Part shown: positions 1-10,731 of the stretch, in pieces | Layout of the letters: each line of letters starts with the position of its first letter | How positions within the stretch are numbered: the stretch's first letter is position 1 | Assembly: GCA_022578605.1 (NCBI GenBank) | Contig: MU394086.1 | Location: 310,001-374,000 of the forward strand | Reading direction: 5' to 3' | Source: Camillea tinctor | Lineage: Eukaryota > Ascomycota > Sordariomycetes > Xylariales > Xylariaceae | DNA: 64,000 nt | Notes under the pieces: generated by a model | Databases searched by the model: none | The model's input: the letters and a program-made list of their open reading frames with translations, nothing else | Told to the model about the DNA's origin: nothing | Translations under genes and position numbers: made by a program

Positions 1-204
1 GGCCTCGAAGGCTTTCAGCGCGGAAACGCTCTCGGCGAAGCGCCAGTTGATGGGTATGCTCGGCTTCGGCGCCCCTTCGAACCGCACATTTTCACTCAGA
101 CGTTCTAGCTCAGGAGGTAAATCTCTCATGAGAGGATTTCTTATGATGCCATCACGGAAGAGTGCCTGGGCTTCTCTAGGGACGGAATAGCCTTCAGAGC
201 TCAT
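1..204 (-). CDS. CoA-transferase family III (CaiB/BaiF-type), N-terminal part, cut by window edge
   Basis: The first 68 codons are open from an ATG whose complement lies at 202-204, and the frame continues off the left edge. Visible features are a short helical N-terminus, a DLPPELERLSE stretch and the block PSIPINWRFAESVSALKAFEA near residues 50-68. That block resembles the start of fungal CaiB/BaiF-type proteins, a family that moves CoA between carboxylic acids. The catalytic Asp and the rest of the enzyme lie outside the window, so substrate and completeness cannot be judged. The start is favoured because the first residues already match the family N-terminus. This is recognition from memory, so the family call is moderate. 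Confidence 0.6.
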   Translation of the reverse strand, partial: MSSEGYSVPREAQALFRDGIIRNPLMRDLPPELERLSENVRFEGAPKPSIPINWRFAESVSALKAFEA

Positions 205-1775
205 GGTTATGGTTGTATAGATCGGTGCTGTATAGTATAGGGTTCTCAAGTTGTTTACTCTGGCACGCCATAGGACTTTATATATAAGAGATCCCTTTCA
301 AAGGGCCGAATATAAGGAATATCATGACCCCTGAGTACTCCACAATAGGTCAAGGGCCTTGCTATCGGCATTGATATTGACCCTACTCGATTCGGCTCCG
401 AATTAGCGGTATATCCGCTAGTTCCTGAAAATATGATCCACTTGTCGGGATAAAGTTGACTAGGCGTTGTTTAACCCGTGGTGAACACCTAGAATTGACC
501 GGAGATATGTGATGAGTACGGAAAGGGTACGTTTGTAAGAATTAGAAAGCTTATTACTCGTTATGAGTATTCACAGAAGTTCCATATTGAATATCAAACT
601 TACTATGTGACCTAGCTACATATAATCGTCACGATACCTTCGTCCCAGAGGATCTAATAAACTCGAGACGAATTAAATACCATATGAATAGCTCCTGATC
701 TTCCGATCATCCGGGATAGGTTTTTAAGTTGGCTCGGCGGGAGCTAACGAAACGCGGCTGAAGCGATCATTAGATATACTTGGTGAGCTTAATAGTAAGT
801 GTAAGTTCGATTCCTATGAGCGCTATTGGTATCTTACTATTAACTCATCTAATATACCATCCTCTCAATAGCACTAGGGCTATAAGCTCACACGCAACCG
901 TGTATAGACATACGTAAAATAATATGACAATTAAAGCATAGAGTGATAAAAAGTCTCCGTTGGTCGAAGGTTAGGTGGGAGGCCAACCGAGGTAACCCAG
1001 TTTAAGCAACAAGGATCCCAGAAGCCGCCAATAATGAAGTATTCTGACTCATTCGTACATAAGTCGGTATGCGGGGCAACTCTCCAATTTTTTGAGCACC
1101 AACGTCGCCAAGACTATCATGGGATGAAGATGCTTCGATGGGTCTCTAGCTGTGGGAGAACATCGTGGGATTAGAGGTTATGAGTTTTAACCCCTCCTTC
1201 CGCCGCGGAAGCAATGAAGTGTTCTTTATGGATCATGTCAGAATGGTATCCGGTCTGTAACATAGGTAACATGCTATCTGCCGCATTTCACGCACTTAAG
1301 AGCCCCTTTTGAAGTATGATAAGGATGACCGATCCATTGTTTGATCATAACATATAATTAGGTGCTGTAAAAAGAGGTTTAAGTGGTAATTGACCGACTC
1401 GACTTGGCTAAGAAACCTAAATGAGAGGGGGGATACCAACTGACTTAGGGCAGCCTGATGAAACTAGGCAATGAAATCATGGAGAAGTTTGAATAAAAAT
1501 TCGAGTATTATAGACAACTCGAAATATTACACTAAGCTGGATCAAATGTCTGTATACGCTGGTCGTAACAGTTAATACGATGTGGTGAGTCCAAAGTGAA
1601 ATGAAAAAGATAGATCTAATTGCTTTATATAGGATGATGATATATCAAACCCTAATATCGAATTATTATATAGTATACAGATATAAATGCAGTATTCAAG
1701 AACGCTCCACAACTCCAACGCAATGCCGCTAATATCCCTATCTTCACAAACCTCCTTATCAAAATACGTAGTTCC
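205..1775. other. Intergenic, no gene seen
   Basis: This is an A+T-rich stretch with no convincing coding frame. I saw no tRNA and no clear repeat. It holds the upstream region of the CoA-transferase gene and the downstream side of the next gene. Confidence 0.6.
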
Positions 1776-2555
1776 TTACAACATCATAACAGCCCCCAGA
1801 AGACCAGCAGCTGCCATAGCACCAGCAAGGGCACCCGTAGGGCGAGCCGCAGCTCCCTGATCTACAGAAGACGTAGCAGAAGCCGCAACAGCGTTGTCTG
1901 AGCTAGTTTGGTTTGTGGTAGCAGTAGAAGAGGAAGAAATAGCAGTAGTCGCCTCTGTAAGGGATGGCAGAATACCCACAAAGCCTGTAGCCACACCCGC
2001 TGCCGCCGTAGACGTAGCAGCCGCAGACGTCGAAACCGGCGTTGCAAGCGACAAGGTCAAGCCGGGCGTGCTCAAGGAGCCGGTGCACCCGGCTGCCGTA
2101 TACGACTCAAGCGCGGAGACCATTTCGGTGAGGTGCATGGCGAGCTCGCCATTCCCGCAAGACGTGAGTAGACTCTGGATCTGCGCGCTATTGGACGAGT
2201 ACCATGTGCTCGCCTGCTGGTCGAACGCGCTGTACGGCCCCTGCAGCGTGGCCGGCAGCGCTGCCGTCACGGCGCAGAAGTTCGTCGGGTTGGCGGGGTT
2301 CGCTACCGTCGCGTCGAAGGAGTCGAGATAGCGGGCTAGGTCCCCTGTGGCGTATGGCATGGAGTTCACGATGGAGAGAGCGCTGGTGGTACATGCCGGT
2401 GGCAGCGTGGCGTAGCTCACTTGACGGGGTTGCACCGTGCTGGTCGGCACAAGTTTATCATGTGCGGCCCGCAGGTTATTGAGTTGTTCTGGGCTGAATG
2501 TGGCAACGGCCGTGGAGGCGAGGCCGAGGATGGCGAGAGTGGCTTGGATGTACAT
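1776..2555 (-). CDS. Secreted, probably GPI-anchored surface protein of unknown function
   Basis: This is a single-exon 259-aa protein. Residues 1-18 form a classical signal peptide ending VATF. The folded part (about 20-170) has four Cys (motifs PPACTT, NFCAV, LTSCG, AGCTG), enough for two disulfides. Residues 170-235 are a Ser/Thr/Ala-rich stalk likely to be O-glycosylated. The last ~20 residues are hydrophobic with no basic tail, the usual GPI-attachment signal. The layout resembles the fungal DUF7735 / infection-structure-specific group, but that link is from memory and weak. Predicted site is the plasma membrane or cell wall. The ATG is followed directly by the signal peptide, so the start is secure. 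No catalytic motif is visible. Confidence 0.8.
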   Translation of the reverse strand: MYIQATLAILGLASTAVATFSPEQLNNLRAAHDKLVPTSTVQPRQVSYATLPPACTTSALSIVNSMPYATGDLARYLDSFDATVANPANPTNFCAVTAALPATLQGPYSAFDQQASTWYSSNSAQIQSLLTSCGNGELAMHLTEMVSALESYTAAGCTGSLSTPGLTLSLATPVSTSAAATSTAAAGVATGFVGILPSLTEATTAISSSSTATTNQTSSDNAVAASATSSVDQGAAARPTGALAGAMAAAGLLGAVMML

Positions 2556-4201
2556 GGTTTCGTTCCTTTTTCCCCTTTTGTTTTCCTTCCTAATATTATG
2601 AATAGTCTGCCTTTTGGTAGGTCTGGTCTGGGAGCTATGAAGGTAAGTAAGCGACGAAGAGAGGCCGAAGAAGTGCGGGAAGAGGCATCATTATGAACAA
2701 AGCTTGTGCCACAGGAATATATATGAGTGGCTGACTGATAATATTTCTCTGATCTAGCAGTCTTTTCTCAGGATCAGGATCCGTATAACTAGTATAGAGA
2801 CATGATGTTATTTATATCTCACGCCCTACAAAATGCTAGTCTTCCCTATTGGGAGAGTGGGGCAGTAAATCCTGAAGGTTGATTCGCCTAATCATTATTT
2901 GTCTTGGCATCGTGAAGTACGGGATATGCTTCAACACACTAGTAATAAATGAGCCGGCAAGGTATCTTAGTGGCAGAAACTAAGAATAACCGAGCCAATA
3001 TCAGAAATTCAAGAGCTCAACTATACTCTAGCACGTTATGCAAGGCTACTTTCAGTCTATTTTCTTAAGTATTTCTGGAACTGAGACATGGTGGCGGAGT
3101 AGGGTCCATAATCGCCAGCAGGTGGATCATGATAGTTAACGAACCCCACGAAAATAGACTTGCAGGCACCACAGGCAGCTTAAAGTCTCCAGCTAGGTTG
3201 TTATACATAATAAAGTGAAATGAGAGACCATTTTCCACATACCTCACACAGACACTTGATGTCACGATGTAAGTACTAATAACGAAAAGGTATTTATTGT
3301 GTTGCAAGTAACTAAATTACTTATGTGACGCCACAAAGGAGTGTTGTCCGTTTCGTATCAATGCATACAAATGGTTTCTTTGTTCTGATTTTTAGGTAGT
3401 CTTAGCTCCTAACATATCTCTTTGTATGGCTATGGGAAACCTATACCTCCTGATGTATAGGATCGTGCTTGGCGTAAGTCACTTAGTTGGAGTTGGTTGC
3501 AGGATTCTGAACCATGATCAGCATGCACAGCTTCAAGTTTGAAAATGCACAAACCATTAAAGTAGCATGCTGTTAATCTATAAACCAATTATCATAAGTC
3601 AATTTGAAAATGAATCTTATTTCTGTGCCACTGAGGATGTATACGTGCTAACACAACTTTGCTGATTGTCATGGCCATTGAGCATGAAATCCTGTATTTA
3701 GGATGTTCAGGGTTAGGGTTAGGTTGAATTTCCAAAAATCCCAGGTTGGAATTATAATGGACCGTCTCTATGTTTCATTGATGCATGCACTTTTTCAGCC
3801 AGACTTCATAACTAATCATCTCTCAATAATACTAGTTCGAATAAGAACTACCGAGGTGTGAGCCTTAGATGGGATATACGCGCTGTCACTGCGCGAAGAG
3901 CAAAGCTATCTAGGCGACTATACAAAACAGCGCGGCTTTTACTTATAAACAGACTCTTTACTTATGTTATTTTATAAACCCGGCTCTGCTATCGAGAGCA
4001 ACTGTTCAGGACAAAGGTAAGATAAATTTTAAAAAGGGACGGCACAATGGATATTACAATAGTATGATGCGAAATATATTATGAGAAACATCTATGAGAC
4101 TCTATGAAAGTATACCAGACTTGTTTAAACATACTGAATAGTGCAGTCATCAATGCTTATATTATTACAAACACGTTTCAAATCTCCAGTGCAGTTGGTA
4201 T
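2556..4201. other. Intergenic, no gene seen
   Basis: The segment is A+T-rich. The only frame above 60 codons on the minus strand (3065-3307) has no family resemblance. Two copies of a telomere-like GGGTTA unit occur at about 3711-3723; this is too short to call a telomeric insertion. Confidence 0.55.
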
Positions 4202-5800
4202 TCAGGTTTGCGTGGTTCCTCCCGGGGAAGAAACATATTTGAGGCCCCATGCACTTTGGAATGTGTTGATCCTCTGTTCAGCTAAATGGGCTTCAGCATA
4301 TAACCCCAGATCATCAATAAAGTCGATGACATCGTACTTTCCATCCTCCTTCACAGCTATGTTGCAATTCATCAACATGTCAACAAAATCACTGGGAGAG
4401 GAATAAATGGCGAATCTCACAAGTCCCACACATATCCTTGCCATCGTCTCTGCCCACGAGTCCATGACGCCTTCACCAAGCCTAAATTCCACTGTCCGTA
4501 GTCCCCCGGCGGAAACCACATTCGTACAGGAATAGCCACGAAGACTCATGGTAACCCAGCGCTGGGGTTCCAGAAGTGCGGCAACATGGCAGGTCGAAGG
4601 GGATTCGAATATCTGGCGTACTCCTTCGAAGACGCCTATATCACTTTCTGCAAATGCTCCTGACATACGTCGGCCCGGCTCTGGGGGCTTGAATCTTGAC
4701 CCTCCGGTACCGTAATTATCGGCTATCTCGTCTAAAGCCTTCAGCTCGGGGATGCTATATTTTGGCATTTTGATCCTTGGGTGGCTTCGCGGTCTAACCT
4801 CTTCGCGACGAATTCCCGCTGCAGTTTTTCCTTCCTTTTGAAGCTTTGCAATGAGTACTTCAACTTGATCAATATGTTCTGAAGAACTTGGCTGGGTACC
4901 TGTTGTTGTCAAATCTTTGATTGCTTTGCTACCTGGAACTGTGCGAAACGGCTTATAGTATCCAGGTTCCCGGGTTTTCTCAAATGCCAGAACATTCTCC
5001 ACATTACTATTCAGTTCTCTCTCTGAGATTGGACCCTCTCCAAAACGACGATCTCGACCTAGGTAACGAACACAGGCTTTCGGGCACACCCTGTGGCCAG
5101 AGTTGGGGATATTGTGTATTGGTTCTGGGGATCTTCCTAGAGCAAGGTGAGACCTCTGGCGAAGAGGTTGACAATAGATGTTGACTCTACGCACTGGAGA
5201 CTGAAGAGTCATCAATAGAGGCTCTGCAGCCCAGAAAAGCGATGAAATCCGCCGAAGAGCTCCAAGGGGGAAGCGCTCTTCGCGTTGTCCTACATGAACA
5301 TGGAAGCCAGTTGACGGGTTTACACGACAGCAGCATCTCTTCGTGATTTCTGTTATCGCGTAAGTAATTGCCTTGAACGCTTCCTGACACGAGAACTCAA
5401 CCGGGCTTTGTACCTCGACATTGAACCAAGAAAACTCGGGATAATCAGGCTCTTCAAGAGAACTGTCGTTTTCTACATTCCATTCAGTGTACATTGAGAG
5501 AATCTTGGACTTGAATTGATCACTAGCCATCTGTGACTTGTTGATCCCAAATATCGAAGTCCCAAACGATTTCCCAGAAGTATCAAAACTCTTCTTCAAC
5601 ACTTTCCGGATCTCTTCAAGAATATATTCGTCTATGTCCCCATAATCGTCCATCGCTGCGGGATACCTCATGAGGGGGCTGTTCCGTTTGTCGGCCTTAC
5701 GAGGATCAGGCTTACCAATAGGAAGGGCTGGTACCAGGAACTCTAGCTCAACGCCAAATGTAAGCTTCTCCTCTAAAGGAGGCGGAAGTGATGGCGCCAT
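4202..5800 (-). CDS. Putative amidoligase (Amidoligase_2 / COOH-NH2 ligase-type), paralog A
   Basis: This is an intronless 532-aa protein. Family signatures are seen in order: FGVELEF (residues 15-21), the first strand with metal- or ATP-ligating acids; GFHVHVG (about 167-173); and RTVEFRLGEG (about 435-444) followed by a helical C-terminus. This matches the Amidoligase_2 family, which comparative genomics places in the glutamine-synthetase fold and predicts to join a carboxylate to an amine using ATP. To my knowledge no fungal substrate is established. The frame stays open upstream to 6085, but that part is A+T-rich and unlike the family. MAPSLPPP at 5800, a few residues before FGVELEF, is the better start. 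A loosely conserved middle (about 260-400) probably forms a linker. It is paralogous to the gene at 14706-17204. Confidence 0.85.
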   Translation of the reverse strand: MAPSLPPPLEEKLTFGVELEFLVPALPIGKPDPRKADKRNSPLMRYPAAMDDYGDIDEYILEEIRKVLKKSFDTSGKSFGTSIFGINKSQMASDQFKSKILSMYTEWNVENDSSLEEPDYPEFSWFNVEVQSPVEFSCQEAFKAITYAITEITKRCCCRVNPSTGFHVHVGQREERFPLGALRRISSLFWAAEPLLMTLQSPVRRVNIYCQPLRQRSHLALGRSPEPIHNIPNSGHRVCPKACVRYLGRDRRFGEGPISERELNSNVENVLAFEKTREPGYYKPFRTVPGSKAIKDLTTTGTQPSSSEHIDQVEVLIAKLQKEGKTAAGIRREEVRPRSHPRIKMPKYSIPELKALDEIADNYGTGGSRFKPPEPGRRMSGAFAESDIGVFEGVRQIFESPSTCHVAALLEPQRWVTMSLRGYSCTNVVSAGGLRTVEFRLGEGVMDSWAETMARICVGLVRFAIYSSPSDFVDMLMNCNIAVKEDGKYDVIDFIDDLGLYAEAHLAEQRINTFQSAWGLKYVSSPGGTTQT

Positions 5801-7018
5801 GTTAAAGGTGTCTGATATTACCACAAGTATGTATGTATTGTCGTACGTTTGTTGTATGCTTTGGTTCATGCTTTGATCCAGAATGAAGCATTGTGATAGC
5901 ATAATATTGTGGATGGCTATCCTTATATATACCACCTTGACGCCTCGATAAACAATCAGCTTGTTGCGAAACTCAGTACAAATTACTTCAACGTTATTGA
6001 ACTCATCTATCGTTGAATAAGAACAATTAATGTACATTATTTCATATATATGTTCAACTAACAAATGAATGTTTTTAATTATCATGAGACAAGCGTACGT
6101 CGGAAAGAACTGAGTTTTTTAATAGTTTTTAGTGTTTATGTTATAGGGCAAGCATAGGAGAATTACTAATTATTTATTATGGAATGTAGATTTGTGATTT
6201 TTGTTATTTCCTACAGACGATATAAGTCCAGTTATGCAGTCAATCTCATCTTTGCGTAGGTTCGGGTATTGATGGCCTGTTATATCCCAACCAGGGGTAA
6301 CTATATAATACAGAATTGGGTCACAATGACCTCTGGGTCAATGCTAGAATCTGTTAGTCTCATAGTAAAATGGGTTGCCCAGCACTAATTGTAACATGAT
6401 CGTACTTATGCTTCTGTACCCACTTCATATAAGTCTTCTTCATATGACTTTCATGGTCTTGTAGCAACGTAGAAACTTTGAGAATTATTAGTATCAACAA
6501 CCAGAACTTAGAGTTACTTCCACCTTACTACCTCCATTTTCACCGGAAATACTAATTCCATGAATATCAAGAGACTGTTTAATATATGCTGAAGCTTATT
6601 GGCGGATATAGAGCTGAGGAGAATTTTGATTGTGTCTATCTAAGATTCTAAGATTCTTTGTTTTTTTTTTCTCAGAAAGGGCATGTTTAGGTATTGTTTC
6701 CCTATCTTAATAGAACATTCATTATGAATGGTATAAAGACATTGTATCCTTGTCCCTTTACCAAACACAAAGATGAGCTTTGAAGAAGAACAGATACTTT
6801 CACACGAAATATTACCTTTCACTATCAATCAGGTTCCCATTTCCTAGAAAATGGGTCATATGTCGCCTCTCACGGCACTCGTATGTGCTAAAAATCAGAA
6901 GTCATTAATAGATTACCTAACACACCCTATAGCCCTCCTTATTACTTTCAAAAACCAGAACCTTCTGTGAACGTGCACAATAGTCACTACAATAACTTAG
7001 TATTTTGGTTGGTCCAGA
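5801..7018. other. Divergent intergenic region with one short dispersed repeat
   Basis: This separates the divergently transcribed amidoligase A and the 301-aa orphan gene, so it should hold both promoters. It contains one copy of the ~119-bp dispersed element (6278-6396, listed separately). Otherwise it is A+T-rich with no further gene. Confidence 0.6.
6278..6396 (+). repeat. Short dispersed element, copy A (119 bp)
   Basis: It begins TGTTATATCCCAACCAGGGG and ends TGTAACA. The outer six bases are inverted (TGTTAx / TAACA). It contains the shared core ACTATATAATACAGAAT and an inner palindrome ACAATGACC...GGTCA. Copies occur at 31079-31199 and, inverted, at 33269-33381. Size and ends fit a MITE or a small solo LTR. 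No clear target-site duplication is seen. Confidence 0.7.
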
Positions 7019-7924
7019 ATGGCTAGGTCAGAAAAAAGCCATTCTCGTTCCGAACCGAGAGCTTCTGGATCACCTGAACCCAAGTGGAAAGGGCTCTTCC
7101 GGAGCAAGTCTTCATGCTATCCCCCTATTCCTGAAGCTAGTCTTGACTCGCCTGGGTCAAGTCGAAACCCTCGACCTAGAGACAACAATCCAGTATTTAG
7201 ACAAGGACCTTTAACGCCAGTCTATGACAACAATCATGATGCTTCCAGTCATATTTCAGATATACCATACAGGAATACTATTTCCCCACAGAGAGCAGTC
7301 CATAAGCAGAAGACGAGATCGAAGACCTCAGTAAGCACTACCCATCATCCAGCTGTATATAATGTCAACACTGCACTGAGCAATGATATAGCGATTTTTG
7401 GTACCAGAGGACTTCTTGTACCTGCATATGGCGTCCCAGAGCATTACAAGTTGTCGAATCCTCCACTGACCCCTACCCGTCCACTCCTGCCTCCGAGTAG
7501 ACAATCCAAGAAGGTAAATGATAGAGCTCGGGAGGTTGCAGTTCGTCTATATCACTGTGAGGCTCTCTGTGAGAGCCCCGAGTTCAATCTTGTGCCCGGA
7601 TCTGGAGATTTAGTCTCGGGCGCCATAGCTTTCCTCGGATGCTGCGAGATACGGAACAATCCGCCTGGTTTTAAGTTCCAGAAACCAAATCCGGGATGGG
7701 TTGGTTTGAATCTAGAAAGAGAACATGGCGGGTTCCATCTGCATTATCCCGGTTATGTTGGTTCTGTACCTTTTCATCAGAACGTATCCGTCGATTGGGA
7801 GAAGGTATTAAGGGCCCATGCGTGCTTATGTTCTGATGATGTTTTGCTCATTGGCGTGGGTCTCGGCCATCCGGGTGAGAGGTGTCTGTCCACAGAAACG
7901 GGATTTTCTCGACAGCGTATCTAG
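7019..7924 (+). CDS. Orphan protein of unknown function
   Basis: This is an intronless 301-aa protein that I do not recognise. Residues 1-60 and about 80-170 are basic, Ser/Pro-rich and probably disordered. From about 165 to the end it looks folded, with Cys- and aromatic-rich segments (RLYHCEALCESPEF, GAIAFLGCCEIRNN, GFHLHYPGYVGSVPF, RAHACLCSDDVLL). There is no signal peptide or membrane helix. The ATG has an A at -3 and a G at +4, a good fungal start context. It is divergent to amidoligase A across a 1.2-kb gap, so co-regulation is possible but unproven. The conserved look of the C-terminal half argues against a chance frame. Confidence 0.6.
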   Translation: MARSEKSHSRSEPRASGSPEPKWKGLFRSKSSCYPPIPEASLDSPGSSRNPRPRDNNPVFRQGPLTPVYDNNHDASSHISDIPYRNTISPQRAVHKQKTRSKTSVSTTHHPAVYNVNTALSNDIAIFGTRGLLVPAYGVPEHYKLSNPPLTPTRPLLPPSRQSKKVNDRAREVAVRLYHCEALCESPEFNLVPGSGDLVSGAIAFLGCCEIRNNPPGFKFQKPNPGWVGLNLEREHGGFHLHYPGYVGSVPFHQNVSVDWEKVLRAHACLCSDDVLLIGVGLGHPGERCLSTETGFSRQRI

Positions 7925-8132
7925 TGTCTCTTTTCCGTAGTTTTAATATATCTTTGATGTAATAATATAATCTTTCAAAACATAGAAATTTTGATATACA
8001 AGAAAAGTAGTCTGCTTATTTGTTTAATTACTCCAGTCTTCTCAAAAGACTTACAGTGTAAAATATGATTAATGTTCCAATACTATCTAGTTACCCTTCA
8101 CTCTATAAGTGACGTAGGTAATTACATATAAT

Positions 8133-10731
8133 CTATTGATAAAGTACACCCTCCTCTGGCTGTCTTAGAGAATGTGTGGATGCTGTTGTAAAGGCACAAT
8201 GTCCGATGCCATCTTCACCAATTTCCACAACACCCCACTGAATAGGGAGTTGATACCCATATTTCGAATCTTCACTCGGGCAATGACATGCTGCGCTTAT
8301 TGCCTTGCTATTAGTAGAAACCATGCACATTACTCCATCATATCTCCGCAACGCTAGGATCATCAGCGTGACGATATGCAAACCTAATACCATAGTTGCT
8401 ATAGCTTATGAGTCAGAAAATTGATGCGTGACATAGAGGAGACGTTTTAGAAATACGAACTTATTATCATGGCAATGGGGCTGAAAGCCAAAGTTGAGAA
8501 CGAGTTATCATAGTCTTGAGAGCCATCAGGGGTCAACGCAGTAATGCGAGCCAGGAAGAAACTTTGTGAGGTGAGCCAGTGCACAATGCTAGATGCTAGG
8601 TAAAGCGGGATGCCATATCGCATGGGAAGCGAAATGAAGTAACTTGAACGCTGGATCCCCACTGGCTCAGACACGCGGAGTGGTTTTCTCTTGTCTCCAG
8701 AATACATAAGACTGAATTCATGTTGTACGAGGAGAGTCGTCAGCACCGCGTTGTAGAGAGTATGCGATAAAGAAAAGAGCAACTGGGGTGAGTTGATTAC
8801 AAGCACGTTGGAAACAAGTCCGACTGGGTCCTTTCTCGGTAGGTCTACTACGAGATATGTCCAAGGGGTCAGGCTGCCGAATCCGAGATCCCAAAGGCCA
8901 GTAAGGGTAGTAGGTATGCGTCTATGGCCCAGTGATATGAGAAATCTATGTGTGATGACACCCATTCCTATTATGTACAGAACATACCTACATGTACATT
9001 AGCATAGATGAGAAGGAGAAATGGATAGAAGGGTAAGAGGAGGCTTACAGCAAGAGTAAATAAATCCACTGTTTTCGAGTTGCTGCTGCGGCCCAACGTT
9101 CTGGTTTCTGTTTCCATTCTCGTGGATGACATTGTGACTCCGACTGTCGACTTTTCTTTTTGTTGTTGGGAATGGAGAAGTCATACTTTGTGGCTAGGCA
9201 CATATTTTTCGTCGTTGTGTCTGGTCTCTGCATGAAGGATGCTATGGCGTCGCCAAGTGTAGACAAACCAACATCTTCAATATTATGACATGGCTCTTCA
9301 CCTTCTGATTCTATATTCGTCTCGGCTGTTCGATTTTGTCGTTTCATGACTATCCAAACATAACCCATGGTAAGTCCCATGGTCAAGTTCAAGACACAAA
9401 CAGTGTATAAGATGTAGGTGGAGTATTCGAAACGGCAGCGGCGCTCAGGGGAGCTAAGAGGTTGAGTGAGACAATAAGCCACGTCGTACTGTGGTGGTCC
9501 AAGCATCCAAGTTGTAACTGGCAAGGGCGGTGGGATGGACCTGAACAGCTCTCCTCTTGATATCGCCCACATGTTTTTTGGCCAATTATCCCATCTTGGC
9601 ACTACTGAGACATACAGAAGCAAGCTTCCTTCTGTTACAGGGGTATTGTTCCTGACGACAATGACCCCGTTTCCCTGAGGAGACCAGTAGTCGTTATAGT
9701 AATCGAAGCAAGAAGAAACATTTTGTGTAGTGTAAAGGCCATTCTCAACCTCTTGTTGCATATCGGAGATTATTTTAGTGTAGTTTTGGGGTGGATTCAC
9801 CCTTGACTCATCCCATCCTGGGTCCCCTTTTCTATTCGCTTCAGCCGCAGTTAAACTCCAGCCTTCTCCAAAAACGAAGGATTCCGTAACTACAGCTATT
9901 GTGTAGTCGCTTGAACCCAGTGACTGGAATACGACTGAGTTGTACCTTGAACCATGCTTGTTAGTATATGTCATTAAAAACGTCCCCACGGATGCCTCAC
10001 AAGAGATGTATGGGTATAGAGGTCAAGGCTAACACGATGCAAGATAGCCATCTTCGTCCCTTGATATACCGGATGTTCTTCAAGCTAGGAACACCTATAT
10101 CTAGCCAGAAACCTTGCTTGTGAGCATGGTCAATGTCCTTCCTTGTAGGCGCGGCCTGTATTTGAGCACAGTAATTGGAAGCTGAAAGCATTCCTGTAGA
10201 AAAGAGGTTGATAAGTAAATGAATCCAGTAATTGAGATTGTTTACAACACTACAATCTCCAGAATAAATCAGTCCAACTCCATTAGTACTTGGGTATTTG
10301 GTAGTGGCGTATATCGCCAATGCGAGATTAGCTAGGAATACGACAGTTACAACGATGATTTGGAGCATAAGGACCCAGATCCGTTTCGAAGTACGAATGC
10401 GCCGACTGGTTTTCTCATTATCGTTGATCTTCGGGAACCACCCCGAAAGTGACTTCTTGTCCGCAAATGATTCTACTCGAAATGGTTCACTCGTAACCCG
10501 GACTGACTCGTATGAGTTTTGAGAACGAGTAGGAAGGTTCGTGGAACTATTCGATGAGCCGGACCGTTCTTGTTGTTCCATCTGCGGTGATGTCGAGTGC
10601 CTCCTCCTCAACTCAATGTCATCAGCTTCACCAGCATTCAGACAAGTATGTTCGTCTGATGTATGGGTGGGACTGTTTATTGATGTCCGGCTAGATCCTG
10701 GAGAAGGCTGTTCTGCGGTTCTATCGCCCAA
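8133..10731 (-). CDS. DUF6536-family polytopic membrane protein
   Basis: Four exons: 10731-10001, 9945-9049, 8987-8461 and 8404-8133, giving 808 aa. Introns are 43-61 bp. The first has a TACTAAC branch site; the third uses a weaker GTTCGT donor. Residues 1-110 are disordered and Ser-rich. The DUF6536 hallmark lies at about 118-235: one helix, then GDCS, the YWIHLLINLFST segment, SNYCAQ...APTRKDIDHAH and WLDIGVPSLKNI. Further helices follow at about 228-245, 435-460 and in the C-terminal half (RKPLRVSEPVG, SLPMRYGIPL). The last exon adds AISAACHCP and IGHCAFTT, the usual end of the family. Function is unknown and a membrane location is predicted. Joining the four frames gives an uninterrupted reading frame with family motifs across every junction. 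Confidence 0.85.

Noticed and set aside
1894..2331. Plus-strand open frame over the GPI-protein gene
   Set aside because: It is antisense to a gene with a signal peptide, Cys pairs and GPI tail; it arises from that gene's codon bias.
3711..3723. Telomere-like (GGGTTA)2
   Set aside because: Only two units; common by chance and no other sign of a telomeric insertion.
5801..6085. 95-codon upstream extension of amidoligase A
   Set aside because: A+T-rich, no family match, and the catalytic first strand begins right after the ATG at 5800; it looks like open leader sequence.
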